This document shows, piece after piece, positions 24,017 to 31,642 of a stretch of DNA of 64,000 nucleotides. Source of the stretch: Neolewinella xylanilytica (lineage in GTDB: Bacteria; Bacteroidota; Bacteroidia; Chitinophagales; Saprospiraceae). The notes below the pieces were generated by a model. The model was given only the letters and a program-made list of their open reading frames with translations, searched no databases and was not told the DNA's origin. Position 1 is the stretch's first letter. The number at the start of each line of letters is the position of its first letter. Made by a program: the position numbers and the translations under genes. The stretch spans positions 1,178,001 through 1,242,000 of the forward strand of contig NZ_PTJC01000006.1 of NCBI RefSeq assembly GCF_002934605.1, in the 5' to 3' direction.

Positions 24017-24973
24017 ATGCCACAACTTACCAAGATAGGCGTCTTTTACGACGGTAATTACTTCCTTCACGTTAGCAACTACTACAATTACGATCATCCC
24101 CAGCGTCGTCGCCTCAGCATTACCGGCCTGCACGAGTTCATCGAGGCCCGGGTAGCGATGGAGGAAGGCATAGCCCGCTCTCGATCGAAAATCGTAGACA
24201 GCCACTATTTCCGCGGGCGGTTGAACGCCACCGAAGCGCAGCAGCGGGGAAGCGCGCTATACTATGATCGGGTTTTCGACGACATCCTCATGTCCAGTGG
24301 GGTTACCACACATTATTCGCCCCTGCGTTCCAGCCATGGCCGGCGGCATGAGAAAGGGATCGACGTCTGGTTCGCCCTGGAGGCCTTCGAGCAGACGATG
24401 TTGCGGCGCTTCGACGTGGTGGTGCTTATCGCCAGTGACGGAGACTATGTACCGTTGGTTCGGAAGCTTAACGGACTGGGCTGTCGGGTCATGATCGTGG
24501 GTTGGGATTTCGAGTTCACCACCGATAGTGGCAGTGGCATGATCACCCGCACAAGCCAGGATCTGCTGGCAGAAGCAAGCTACCCCCTCGCTATGTCATC
24601 CATCATCGACCACCCTTCCAGCGATGCCGAAGCGAAGCTGGTAGATAAGCTTTTCGTTTCGGAGAAGAAGAAGGAGACGGTAAAGGAAGAGCGGAAAAGC
24701 GAGCCGGTTGCCTTCGAGGAACCCGTGACGGGCGATATCGGAGAAGTAATGGAGAGTCAGATCTTCAGCCTGAAGGGAGGATATGGCTTTATTACCTACC
24801 CACCCAATAACCTGTTCTTCCACCATAGTAACGTCAAGAATGTCCGGTTCGAGGACCTGCTGGAGGGTGACCCCGTAGAGTTTACCCTTACCCACAGCAG
24901 CAAGGGAAAACTGGTAGCCCAGGAAGTGTACTTTCTCGGTGAACTGGAAGGCGAGGATTACGAACAGGAATAA
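24017..24973 (+). CDS. NYN (PIN-like) nuclease domain fused to a cold-shock domain
   Basis: The 318-residue protein starts with a NYN/LabA-type PIN-like domain. FYDGN at 10-14 supplies the first acidic residue, GIDVWFALEAF near 114-124 the second and LIASDGDYVPLV near 137-147 the third, all as in active NYN RNases. A charged linker (about 205-240, K/E-rich) leads to a small OB-fold domain with RNP-like KGGYGFI at 253-259 and NLFFHHSNV at 265-273, typical of cold-shock domains. This predicts an RNA-binding endoribonuclease. Its stop overlaps the hemD start in a TAATG junction, so translation is coupled. The target RNA is unknown. Confidence 0.85.
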   Translation: MPQLTKIGVFYDGNYFLHVSNYYNYDHPQRRRLSITGLHEFIEARVAMEEGIARSRSKIVDSHYFRGRLNATEAQQRGSALYYDRVFDDILMSSGVTTHYSPLRSSHGRRHEKGIDVWFALEAFEQTMLRRFDVVVLIASDGDYVPLVRKLNGLGCRVMIVGWDFEFTTDSGSGMITRTSQDLLAEASYPLAMSSIIDHPSSDAEAKLVDKLFVSEKKKETVKEERKSEPVAFEEPVTGDIGEVMESQIFSLKGGYGFITYPPNNLFFHHSNVKNVRFEDLLEGDPVEFTLTHSSKGKLVAQEVYFLGELEGEDYEQE

Positions 24974-25611
24974 TGGCCGTCTTCATCAGCCGTAACCTTA
25001 AGGCGGACAGTCCGTTGCTGGCGTGGGGAAGGGCCCGCGGCATATCCGTTCACGGCCATTCCTTTCTGCGCTTCGAGGCCGTTGCGTTCGACCCGCCAGA
25101 GGTTGCGGATTGGTGGTTCTTTTACAGCAGTAGGGCCGTTCAGTTTGCCGCAGCCTCGGTCCCAAAAAACACGAAAACCGCCGCGATCGGGAGCGGTACC
25201 GCCCAGGCCCTTCTGGACCGCGCACTAACCGTTGACTTTTGCGGAGCGGGCAGCCCGGCCGTGGTGGCGGACGATTTCCTTGCCGTAAGCGCGGGCCGAA
25301 GGGTGTTTTTTCCCCGTGCCCGACAGTCGCGGCTAAGCGTTCAGAAGAAGCTGGCCGATCGGGCGACGGTATTGGATGCGGTGTGTTACGACAACGTTCC
25401 GGTTCCACCCCCGGGGCCCATCGACGCGGACGCCTACATATTTACCAGCCCGTTGAACGTGGCTGCTTACCTGGATCACTTTCACCTGCGCTCCGGCGCC
25501 CGCGTGTTGGCGATTGGGCCGAGTACGGGGGCCGCCTTGCGCGAACGGGGCTACTCCTGCGAATGGCCTGCGGTGGCTTCCGAGACTGCGCTAGTGGACT
25601 TACTGCGGTAG
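24973..25611 (+). CDS. hemD: Uroporphyrinogen-III synthase
   Basis: HemD closes hydroxymethylbilane to uroporphyrinogen III in haem and sirohaem synthesis. The 212-residue protein has the two-lobed fold: ADWWFFYSSRAVQF in lobe one, AAIGSGTAQAL, then IFTSPLNVAAYLDHF and LAIGPSTGAALRERGY in lobe two. Sequence conservation in this family is low, so the call rests on these spaced motifs and on the 210-residue length. It is coupled to the NYN-CSD gene by the TAATG junction. Its last bases overlap the end of the convergent RAYT gene by 12 bases. Confidence 0.85.
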   Translation: MAVFISRNLKADSPLLAWGRARGISVHGHSFLRFEAVAFDPPEVADWWFFYSSRAVQFAAASVPKNTKTAAIGSGTAQALLDRALTVDFCGAGSPAVVADDFLAVSAGRRVFFPRARQSRLSVQKKLADRATVLDAVCYDNVPVPPPGPIDADAYIFTSPLNVAAYLDHFHLRSGARVLAIGPSTGAALRERGYSCEWPAVASETALVDLLR

Positions 25612-26271
25612 CCGCCCGGAGGCGTACTTGCCGGAAGGTGAACCGCCGGGCCCCGTTTTGTCGGGCGTGCGTTCGATCCCGAGCAGTCGTTCGGTTACGT
25701 CGAAGTTGCAGAGGTTCGAGTCGCGCCATCCGGCATAATCGAGGTCGGAGGAGAATTCCCAATCCAGTGGGTCCGTTGCCAGCTTGGCCTTGGTGGGGTT
25801 GTCGTGGATGTAGTGGAAACAGGTTTGGAGGTAGGGGATAAAGCGCGTAAAGGACTCCAGTTCGGATATTGACGCCGCCTCCGGATAAAAAGCGTGGTAG
25901 GCGGGTTTGGCCTTCGTCTTGGCACGGAAGAGGGAGCCGCGGCGGCGGTACTGCCGGTTGATGGCCTTCGCGTAACTGCTCAGCGCAATTTTGAAGGCGT
26001 GACTGAGTTCCTGCTGGAATTTTACCTCGGTGTCATCTTCGTCCGCGCGTAGGAAGCGGCCGCAACGGCTGGGCGCGCAGCCTGCTGCTTTCGGCTTTAG
26101 CATCAGGTGGAAATGATCGGGCATGAGGCAGTAGCACAGAATATCTGCCAGGGGCATAATGTGTCGCCTCAGTTTATTCAGAAAAAAATGGTAGTTCCCG
26201 TGCTCCCGGAACAGCAATTCATAATTAATGCTCTGATTGTAGACGTGGTAGATAACTGATTCGTGGTACAT
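25600..26271 (-). mobile_element. REP-associated tyrosine transposase (RAYT, Y1/IS200-like)
   Basis: From the ATG at 26271 the protein has 223 residues. The HUH metal-binding motif is H53-F-H55 in LMPDHFHLMLKP. The helix carrying the nucleophilic tyrosine reads SYAKAINRQYRRRGSLF, matching the RAYT pattern. Downstream come CFHYIHDNPTKAKL and a DWEFSSDLDY segment typical of this family. RAYTs nick single-stranded DNA at palindromic REP sequences and are usually single-copy residents. The open frame reaches 26520, but the added residues are the translated 15-bp tandem array, so I reject them. No IS ends are evident. Confidence 0.85.
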
Positions 26272-26355
26272 GGCGCAAAAGACAGGGCCCGCACTCGCAT
26301 GGTGTGAGAGTAGTGTTAACTCTAGGTTAATAATTGGGAGGTCGTCGGTAGCTGA

Positions 26356-26475
26356 AGTGGTCGGACGACTACTCGTCGGACGAATAGTGGCGCGACGAGT
26401 AGTGGCGCGACGACTTTTCGCCCCACGGCCATTCGCGCGACGACTACTTGTCCGACCATAACTCGCGCGACCACT
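26356..26475. repeat. Tandem array of eight 15-bp units
   Basis: Eight contiguous 15-base units starting at 26356 include AGTGGTCGGACGACT, ACTCGTCGGACGAAT, AGTGGCGCGACGAGT and AGTGGCGCGACGACT. They share a core like TCGCGCGACGACT; unit 5 (26416-26430) and unit 7 (26446-26460) are most diverged. The array lies 85 bases upstream of the RAYT start and 63 bases upstream of the vWA gene, in a divergent intergenic region. There are no spacers, so it is not a CRISPR. Because 15 is five codons, it reads as a pentapeptide repeat in frame with the transposase. Confidence 0.8.
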
Positions 26476-26538
26476 AGCCAATCCCCCAGTCCGGAGACAG
26501 CCGCCAAAACCATCCCCCAAGCCACCTGTTCCAAGAAT

Positions 26539-27633
26539 ATGATAGGCTGGAAATTTTCAAACTACATCCCCGGACAAGACGACGAGACCCCCTTCGAAAA
26601 GCTGCTCAAGCTTTTCCAGGAGCTCCTCACCCATACCTCCGGCAACGTCGGCGAAGCCCTACAGTGGCTGACCAACCTGGACCGCCAGTACGAGCTCACG
26701 AACGAGGACTACAGTATCGGCGACTTTATCCAGGAGCTCATCGATAAAAATTATATCGAGCCCGGCGATGGCCCCGGCTCGCCCGGCTACGTGCCCACGG
26801 CGAAGATGGAAGGCGAACTGCGGCAGAAAGCCCTTAAAGACATCTTTGGCGAAATAAAGAAAACCAAGCGGGGTAATCACAGCACCCGCTACAGCGGTCG
26901 CGGCGACGAGACGACGAGCGAACGCCGCCCCTTCGAATTCGGAGACGCCCTCGATAAAATGGCCGTCAGCGAAAGCCTTCGCAACGCCCAGATCAACAAC
27001 GGTATCGACGACTTCAAGCTCACCACCAATGACCTGGAAGTTTACGAAACCCACTACCAGGCGCAGATGTCGACCGTGCTGATGATCGACATCAGCCACT
27101 CCATGATTCTGTACGGGGAAGACCGCATCACCCCCGCCAAAAAGGTCGCCATGGCGCTGAGCGAGTACATCACCACCCGCTTCCCCAAGGATACCCTCGA
27201 CATCATCGTCTTCGGAAACGATGCCTGGCCGGTGGAGATCAAGGACCTTCCGTACCTGCAAGTGGGGCCTTATCACACCAATACGGTAGCCGGTCTCGAA
27301 CTCGCCATGGATATCCTGCGCCGTCGCCGCAATCCTAACAAACAGATCTTCATGATCACCGACGGTAAGCCCACCTGTATCAAACGCGGCAAGCGGTACA
27401 TCAAAAACAGCATGGGACTCGACCGCACCATCGTCAATCGCACCCTGAACCTCGCGGCCCGGCTGCGAAAAATCAGCATTCCCGTCACCACCTTCATGAT
27501 CGCCCGTGACCCCTACCTCGTCCAGTTCGTGCAAAGCTTTACGGAGACCAACGGCGGTAAGGCATACTATAGCGGGCTGCAAGGCCTGGGCGATTTCGTT
27601 TTCCGCGATTACAAGCGTAACAAGAAAAAGTAA
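26539..27633 (+). CDS. vWA domain protein, CoxE/BatA-like
   Basis: The 364-residue protein has an N-terminal helical region (about 1-150, including a basic STRYSGRGDETTSERRPF linker) and a C-terminal von Willebrand A domain. The MIDAS motif is DISHS at 184-188, with a second threonine around THYQ to TNTV and MITDGKPT further on. These proteins are often partners of MoxR/BchI-type AAA+ ATPases acting as metal-dependent chaperones, but no such ATPase is adjacent here. There is no signal peptide. It is followed in a TAATG overlap by a small secreted protein, implying coupled translation. Confidence 0.8.
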   Translation: MIGWKFSNYIPGQDDETPFEKLLKLFQELLTHTSGNVGEALQWLTNLDRQYELTNEDYSIGDFIQELIDKNYIEPGDGPGSPGYVPTAKMEGELRQKALKDIFGEIKKTKRGNHSTRYSGRGDETTSERRPFEFGDALDKMAVSESLRNAQINNGIDDFKLTTNDLEVYETHYQAQMSTVLMIDISHSMILYGEDRITPAKKVAMALSEYITTRFPKDTLDIIVFGNDAWPVEIKDLPYLQVGPYHTNTVAGLELAMDILRRRRNPNKQIFMITDGKPTCIKRGKRYIKNSMGLDRTIVNRTLNLAARLRKISIPVTTFMIARDPYLVQFVQSFTETNGGKAYYSGLQGLGDFVFRDYKRNKKK

Positions 27634-28001
27634 TGCGTAATTACCTGGCGATATTGTGGTTATCCTGGACCGGAGTGGTCACGGCCCAGGTAAATTGGGG
27701 CGCGGACGCAGGTGCAGCGTTGCTTCCTATCGAACGGGTGAATCTGGTAGGCGATTGGTTGGGAACGAATACCCTGGAGCCGTTTTTGTTGCCGAAGCAG
27801 GCCGTTTCCCGCGTTCCATCGCCCTATTTGTTTCTCGCCGAAACCGCCCAGCCGGCCCCCTTTGATTTTAGCGCGACCAAGCCTCATCTTGCCTTTTTTT
27901 GCCGCCTCGAACTGGACATTGAAGAAGCGACCAAATTTCCCGTCCGGTTTCGGCTGGGTGAAGTGCGGGGATGGCAACAGGAGCTAACGAAGCGAGATTG
28001 A
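27633..28001 (+). CDS. Small secreted protein of unknown function
   Basis: The 122-residue product has a signal peptide (YLAILWLSWTGVVTAQ, likely cleavage after TAQ at 19). The mature part contains YLFLAETAQPAPFDFS, KPHLAFFCRLELDIEEATKFPVRFRLGEVR and ends WQQELTKRD, mostly beta strands. I do not recognise the family. It overlaps the vWA stop by one base (TAATG), so it is translationally coupled to that gene. The stop is followed by 87 bases to the methyltransferase gene. Confidence 0.65.
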   Translation: MRNYLAILWLSWTGVVTAQVNWGADAGAALLPIERVNLVGDWLGTNTLEPFLLPKQAVSRVPSPYLFLAETAQPAPFDFSATKPHLAFFCRLELDIEEATKFPVRFRLGEVRGWQQELTKRD

Positions 28002-28088
28002 GGCGGCGCGGCGGCAACGCTGCCCGGTATGCTAAGCAAATTGTGAACAAATTAGGTGTACCAACGTTGGAATTGGTAAACCGTACGT

Positions 28089-28910
28089 ATGTCTACCAAC
28101 CCCAATCCCCTGTTTGTCGAAGAGAAAAAAGGTCAGCACATTTATCATAACGTTTGGGGCGGAGATGATTTACACATCGGTATTTATCGGCCCAAAAGTT
28201 TGAGTCTGCACGAAGCAAATCGGAAAACGACCGAGCGCATGATCAAGCTGCTGCCACGCATCAAGCGGGCCTCCAAGATCTTGGTCGTGCAGTCCGGTTT
28301 CGGCGGTGCCGCCCGCTACATCGCCGAAAAGTACAAGTGCAAAGTCTGGTGCCTCAACGATGATGAGAAGCAAAATGAATACAACGAGCGGAAGATAGAA
28401 GAGCTCGAACTAAGCAAAAAAGTTAAAGTAGCGAAGGGTTTCGTGGAGTATATGCCCTACGATCCCGATTTTTTCGACTTTGTTATCGCGCAAGATGCGT
28501 TCAGCCTTACGGGCAAAAAGCGGGAAACGTTTCGCGCTATCCACCGGGTGCTCAAACCCGAAGGGCGCCTGATCATCAGCGCACTAATGCGTAGCGAAAC
28601 CTGTGAGGGGGAGTCCGAGAAGCTGATCAAGAAGCTACCGTTGGAAGAACTGATTACCGAGGAGCAATACGGCAGCGATGCCAAGCGAGGATTCCTGCAG
28701 CAAATCTACAGTGTCGAGCTATCCGACCAACTGGTACATCACTACACCAAAGTCTTGTATACGCTCCAGGCCAACAAAGAAAAACTGGTCGAGCAAAGCA
28801 GCGAACGCTTTGTCAACGACCGTATTCAAACCTACAGAAACTTCATTCGCCTCGCCGAGGACGGTTGTCTGGATTGGGGTATTTTGATGTTTCAGAAAAT
28901 GAATAGTTAG
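28089..28910 (+). CDS. Class I SAM-dependent methyltransferase, small-molecule type
   Basis: The 273-residue protein resembles sarcosine/dimethylglycine N-methyltransferase-like enzymes. The N-terminal VWGGDDLHIGIY is their substrate-side signature. The SAM motif I is KILVVQSGFGGAARYIAEKY, where the usual D-x-G-x-G-x-G begins with QSGFGG, so the first acidic residue is absent. Motif II-like DFVIAQDAFSLTGKK and the RAIHRVLKPEGRLIIS strand are present. A role in osmolyte or lipid methylation is possible but not shown. It is followed directly by the 15-bp tandem array at 28911. The start ATG at 28089 lies after an A/T-rich leader. Confidence 0.78.
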   Translation: MSTNPNPLFVEEKKGQHIYHNVWGGDDLHIGIYRPKSLSLHEANRKTTERMIKLLPRIKRASKILVVQSGFGGAARYIAEKYKCKVWCLNDDEKQNEYNERKIEELELSKKVKVAKGFVEYMPYDPDFFDFVIAQDAFSLTGKKRETFRAIHRVLKPEGRLIISALMRSETCEGESEKLIKKLPLEELITEEQYGSDAKRGFLQQIYSVELSDQLVHHYTKVLYTLQANKEKLVEQSSERFVNDRIQTYRNFIRLAEDGCLDWGILMFQKMNS

Positions 28911-28970
28911 GGGGGGAGTCTTTTAGGGGGTAGTCTTTTAGTAGGTAGTCTTTTAGGGGGTAGTCTTTTA
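28911..28970. repeat. Tandem array of four 15-bp units
   Basis: Units GGGGGGAGTCTTTTA, GGGGGTAGTCTTTTA, GTAGGTAGTCTTTTA and GGGGGTAGTCTTTTA occupy 28911-28970 without gaps, starting right after the methyltransferase stop. The period equals that of the 26356 array. The rest of 28971-29109 shows no gene. Confidence 0.8.
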
Positions 28971-29109
28971 GTCGCGGTGGATTGGGAGTTGCTACGCTTC
29001 TAGTATGGTGATAGAGCCGGGCGTTAACACGCTGTGGATACCGGAAAGTCAGCAAGGAATTGGAAGATTTGCCGGTTTTTTGGACATAGTCAGAATAACC
29101 CGCTACCTG

Positions 29110-30222
29110 CTACTCCTCCTCAAAAGGCAATAATAACTGCACCCCTTCTCCTCCTTCCCGTTCCAAGTTGCTGACGCTTAGTCCTAGCAACCGGACGACC
29201 GGAACCTCGTCGACGTTCTCCGTCAGGAGCTGGTGGGCAATCTCCTTCAGATCCTGAAGTTTTCGAATTTCGCCGCTGAAGCTGCGACTCCGGGTATGGA
29301 TCACGAATTCGGGGCTTTTCATTTTTAGGGTAACGGTTCGGCCGAAATTGTCGCGACCCTCCAGGTACTGAAAGACCTTTTCGGCTAGCCAGTCGATCTT
29401 ATCTTTCATGACGGATAGCGTGCTAACGTCTTCCGAATAGGTGCGCTCCGCGCCGACGCTTTTCCGGTTGCGATTCGGATTGACGGGGCGATCGTCGAGT
29501 GCGCGAACGATGCGGTAATAATGTCGTCCCACCTTGCCGAAGCGCTGGGCCATTTCCATCTCCGACAGCTTGCGCAAATCCCCACCCGTGCGGTAGCCCA
29601 TCTTGTGCATGCGGGCAGCGGTGACTTTTCCGATCCCGTGAAAATCCTCGACCGGAAGAGCAGCCAGGAAAGCCGGTGCATCCTCGGGCATGATCACCTT
29701 CATGCCGTTGGGTTTATTGATGTCGCTGGCCACCTTAGCCAGGAATTTGTTGAAACTGATTCCGGCGGAAGCGGTCAGTTCGGTAGCCGCTACAATCTCC
29801 TCCCGTATGGCCTGTGCGATAAGGGTAGCCGAGGCAGGACCTCTTTTGGGTTCCGTTACGTCCAAGTAGGCCTCGTCCAGACTCAACGGCTCTACCAGAT
29901 CCGTGTAGGAATAGAATATCTCCCGAATTAGATCGGAGACTTCGCGGTACTTATCGAAATTGGACTTAACAAAAATTAGGTCCGGACACAGCCGCTTGGC
30001 GGTCACGCTAGGCATGGCAGATCGAACGCCGTACTTCCGGGCTTCATAACTAGCCGCGGCCACCACTCCGCGCATTTTACTTCCCCCAACGGCGATCGGC
30101 TTTCCGCGTAATTCCGGATTGTCCCGCTGCTCCACGCTGGCGAAAAACGCATCCATATCGATATGGATGATCTTTCGCGCCTTACCGGGGTGCTCCCGAT
30201 TGACTTTTCGCTTCCATTTCAT
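29110..30222 (-). CDS. dinB: DNA polymerase IV (Y family)
   Basis: The 370-residue translesion polymerase has DMDAFFASVE at 22-31 with the steric-gate Phe, SLDEAYLDVT with catalytic Asp and Glu, the HhH segment FHGIGKVTAARMHKMG, and the little-finger domain. The C-terminus QLLLPFEEE resembles a beta-clamp binding motif. The only usable start, ATG 30222, overlaps the upstream unknown gene by 41 bases, giving an N-terminal extension of about 15 basic residues before the usual KIIHIDMD. No LexA-like operator was recognised. Confidence 0.95.
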   Translation of the reverse strand: MKWKRKVNREHPGKARKIIHIDMDAFFASVEQRDNPELRGKPIAVGGSKMRGVVAAASYEARKYGVRSAMPSVTAKRLCPDLIFVKSNFDKYREVSDLIREIFYSYTDLVEPLSLDEAYLDVTEPKRGPASATLIAQAIREEIVAATELTASAGISFNKFLAKVASDINKPNGMKVIMPEDAPAFLAALPVEDFHGIGKVTAARMHKMGYRTGGDLRKLSEMEMAQRFGKVGRHYYRIVRALDDRPVNPNRNRKSVGAERTYSEDVSTLSVMKDKIDWLAEKVFQYLEGRDNFGRTVTLKMKSPEFVIHTRSRSFSGEIRKLQDLKEIAHQLLTENVDEVPVVRLLGLSVSNLEREGGEGVQLLLPFEEE

Positions 30223-30613
30223 GCATCAGGTCCTCGGTGTCTTTCGCAAGCTTCTTCAGTTCTCGTTGGGCACTGTCGGTCAGTTCACCCCCCTTATCGA
30301 GGGTTTTTTCCAAAGCACTTCTCCGATCGGTTAGTTTTTCCAGCTCCCGGGTGAAGTCGGTGTTACTTAGTTCCCGGGCCTCCTGGCGCAGAGTGCCGTA
30401 GAGGTCCTCTAGTTCCTCCAGCGCATCGTCGTACTTCCCTTGCTGCATCTTTTCCCGCTCGGTCTTGAGCAGATTCCAGGCATCCGAACCGAGGTCTTTT
30501 GCCTTGTCAACGATGAGCCGACTTTGCTCCTGCTCCTCCAGTGTACCGTAGAAGAAATTGTAGGCCAACAAACCCACCACCATGATCAGGATAAGTTTTA
30601 TCAGAGTGCGCAT
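30182..30613 (-). CDS. Membrane-anchored coiled-coil protein, unknown
   Basis: The 143-residue protein has one N-terminal transmembrane helix (LIKLILIMVVGLLAYNFFYG, residues 4-23). It is followed by a long charged helical region with heptad-like spacing (LEELEDLYGTLRQEARELS, LEKTLDKGGELTDSAQREL) and a short tail. The N-terminal arginine suggests a cytoplasmic or periplasmic coiled-coil stalk; the orientation is not determined. It overlaps the dinB start by 41 bases in another frame and is upstream on the same strand, so the two are probably coupled. I recognise no family. Confidence 0.65.
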   Translation of the reverse strand: MRTLIKLILIMVVGLLAYNFFYGTLEEQEQSRLIVDKAKDLGSDAWNLLKTEREKMQQGKYDDALEELEDLYGTLRQEARELSNTDFTRELEKLTDRRSALEKTLDKGGELTDSAQRELKKLAKDTEDLMHEMEAKSQSGAPR

Positions 30614-30798
30614 ACAACGATGTTTTTACAAAGGTACGGTGAAGAGAATCGTTTGATTTCATTTTGGGCGATGATGCCGTCGGTACTTGTGTTGAAAATG
30701 TGTATTCATTATATGGTGACATAGTAAGCTGTATTGGCGCTTCTAGCGCGGTATAGCGGCAAGATCACCAAAAGAATTACAAATAAATTGTTTAAAAC

Positions 30799-30829
30799 TT
30801 GCACGTTGTTCCAACAAGTCCTATTTTCG
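30799..30829 (+). promoter_or_regulatory. Promoter of the AntA-like gene
   Basis: TATTTTCG at 30822-30829 matches the -7 box with one mismatch, and TTG at 30799-30801 is spaced 20 bases upstream. The box ends 24 bases before the ATG at 30854. It also argues against the longer open frame from 30734, which would span the promoter. Confidence 0.65.
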
Positions 30830-30853
30830 TATAACCACCAGCAGCTTGCTACA

Positions 30854-31642
30854 ATGGACTTATCGATTAGCATTAGTAAAAAAGGTACCCGCGTTGTCAA
30901 GGCGTCCGAGTTGCACCGAGCGCTCGGTTTGGCGGATCACCATTACCAAGCTAACGTTCGCAATTGGATCCGCGACGTTTACCAATTTGCCGATGGCATT
31001 CGGAAGCCCGAAGGGCTGAAAGACTTCGCCCGCTCGCCCAAAACCAAGGTCGGCATCGTTCACGAGTACTATTTCAATTTGGAGATGGCCCGGCTGGTCG
31101 CCCTCAGCACGAAGTCGAAAGTTAAACAGGCGATCGCCACGAAGCTGAGCAAGGAGGAGGCCGTCTATCCCGATCGGGTACAGCTCACCACCGCGGAGAC
31201 GCTGGACCTCATGGAGCAAACCCGCGCCATGAGCCGCATCTCCTGTCAGGTGGCCGCCGAGGAGCGGCATTTGCAGGCCTATATTCGGCGCACCGGATCG
31301 CAGGATTTCTGGAATAAATTCCGTGCGGATAACGTCGTCAACACCACCATGGAAGATCTCCGTAAGGCCCTTACCTGTCGAGGCCAATCGTTCAATCGCA
31401 GTCATCGGGTACGCGACCTCCTGCTACGGTACGACCCCTACGAATGCGTTCGGGCGGGCATCGTCGATCACTACGCCGCCCAGGGGTACAGCATTCCGTA
31501 TTCGCTTGAGCTAGGGAAATTGGCAAGGGAATTCGCCATGGCTATGCACCTGGAAGTAACGGACGACCGAAAGGGAGAGGGCCTGTTTACTGCGCCAGCG
31601 GATAGCGAGGTTGTCCGTCAACTCCAGCGTGTAGCGGCCTGA
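30854..31642 (+). CDS. AntA/AntB antirepressor-like protein
   Basis: From the ATG at 30854 the protein has 262 residues. Residues of about 1-110 resemble the AntA-type N-terminal domain of phage antirepressors: VVKASELHRALGLADHH, WIRDVYQFADG and a YYFNLEMARLVALSTKSK segment near 85-110. The C-terminal half is helical (LMEQTRAMSRISCQVAAEERHL, LREFAMAMHLEV-like stretch) and does not match a family I know. In phages such domains relieve repression. Here there is no prophage around it, so a chromosomal regulator is more likely. It ends inside the convergent unknown gene, overlapping it by 25 bases. Confidence 0.65.
   Translation: MDLSISISKKGTRVVKASELHRALGLADHHYQANVRNWIRDVYQFADGIRKPEGLKDFARSPKTKVGIVHEYYFNLEMARLVALSTKSKVKQAIATKLSKEEAVYPDRVQLTTAETLDLMEQTRAMSRISCQVAAEERHLQAYIRRTGSQDFWNKFRADNVVNTTMEDLRKALTCRGQSFNRSHRVRDLLLRYDPYECVRAGIVDHYAAQGYSIPYSLELGKLAREFAMAMHLEVTDDRKGEGLFTAPADSEVVRQLQRVAA

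Noticed and set aside
26356-26475. Possible CRISPR array
   Set aside because: The units are contiguous 15-base repeats without spacers, and no cas genes are present.
26272-26520. N-terminal extension of the RAYT reading frame to 26520
   Set aside because: The added residues are a translated 15-bp tandem array with no family similarity. The family begins near the ATG at 26271.
29110-30222. LexA-type SOS control of dinB
   Set aside because: No palindrome of the right type was found upstream; the gene start lies inside another gene.
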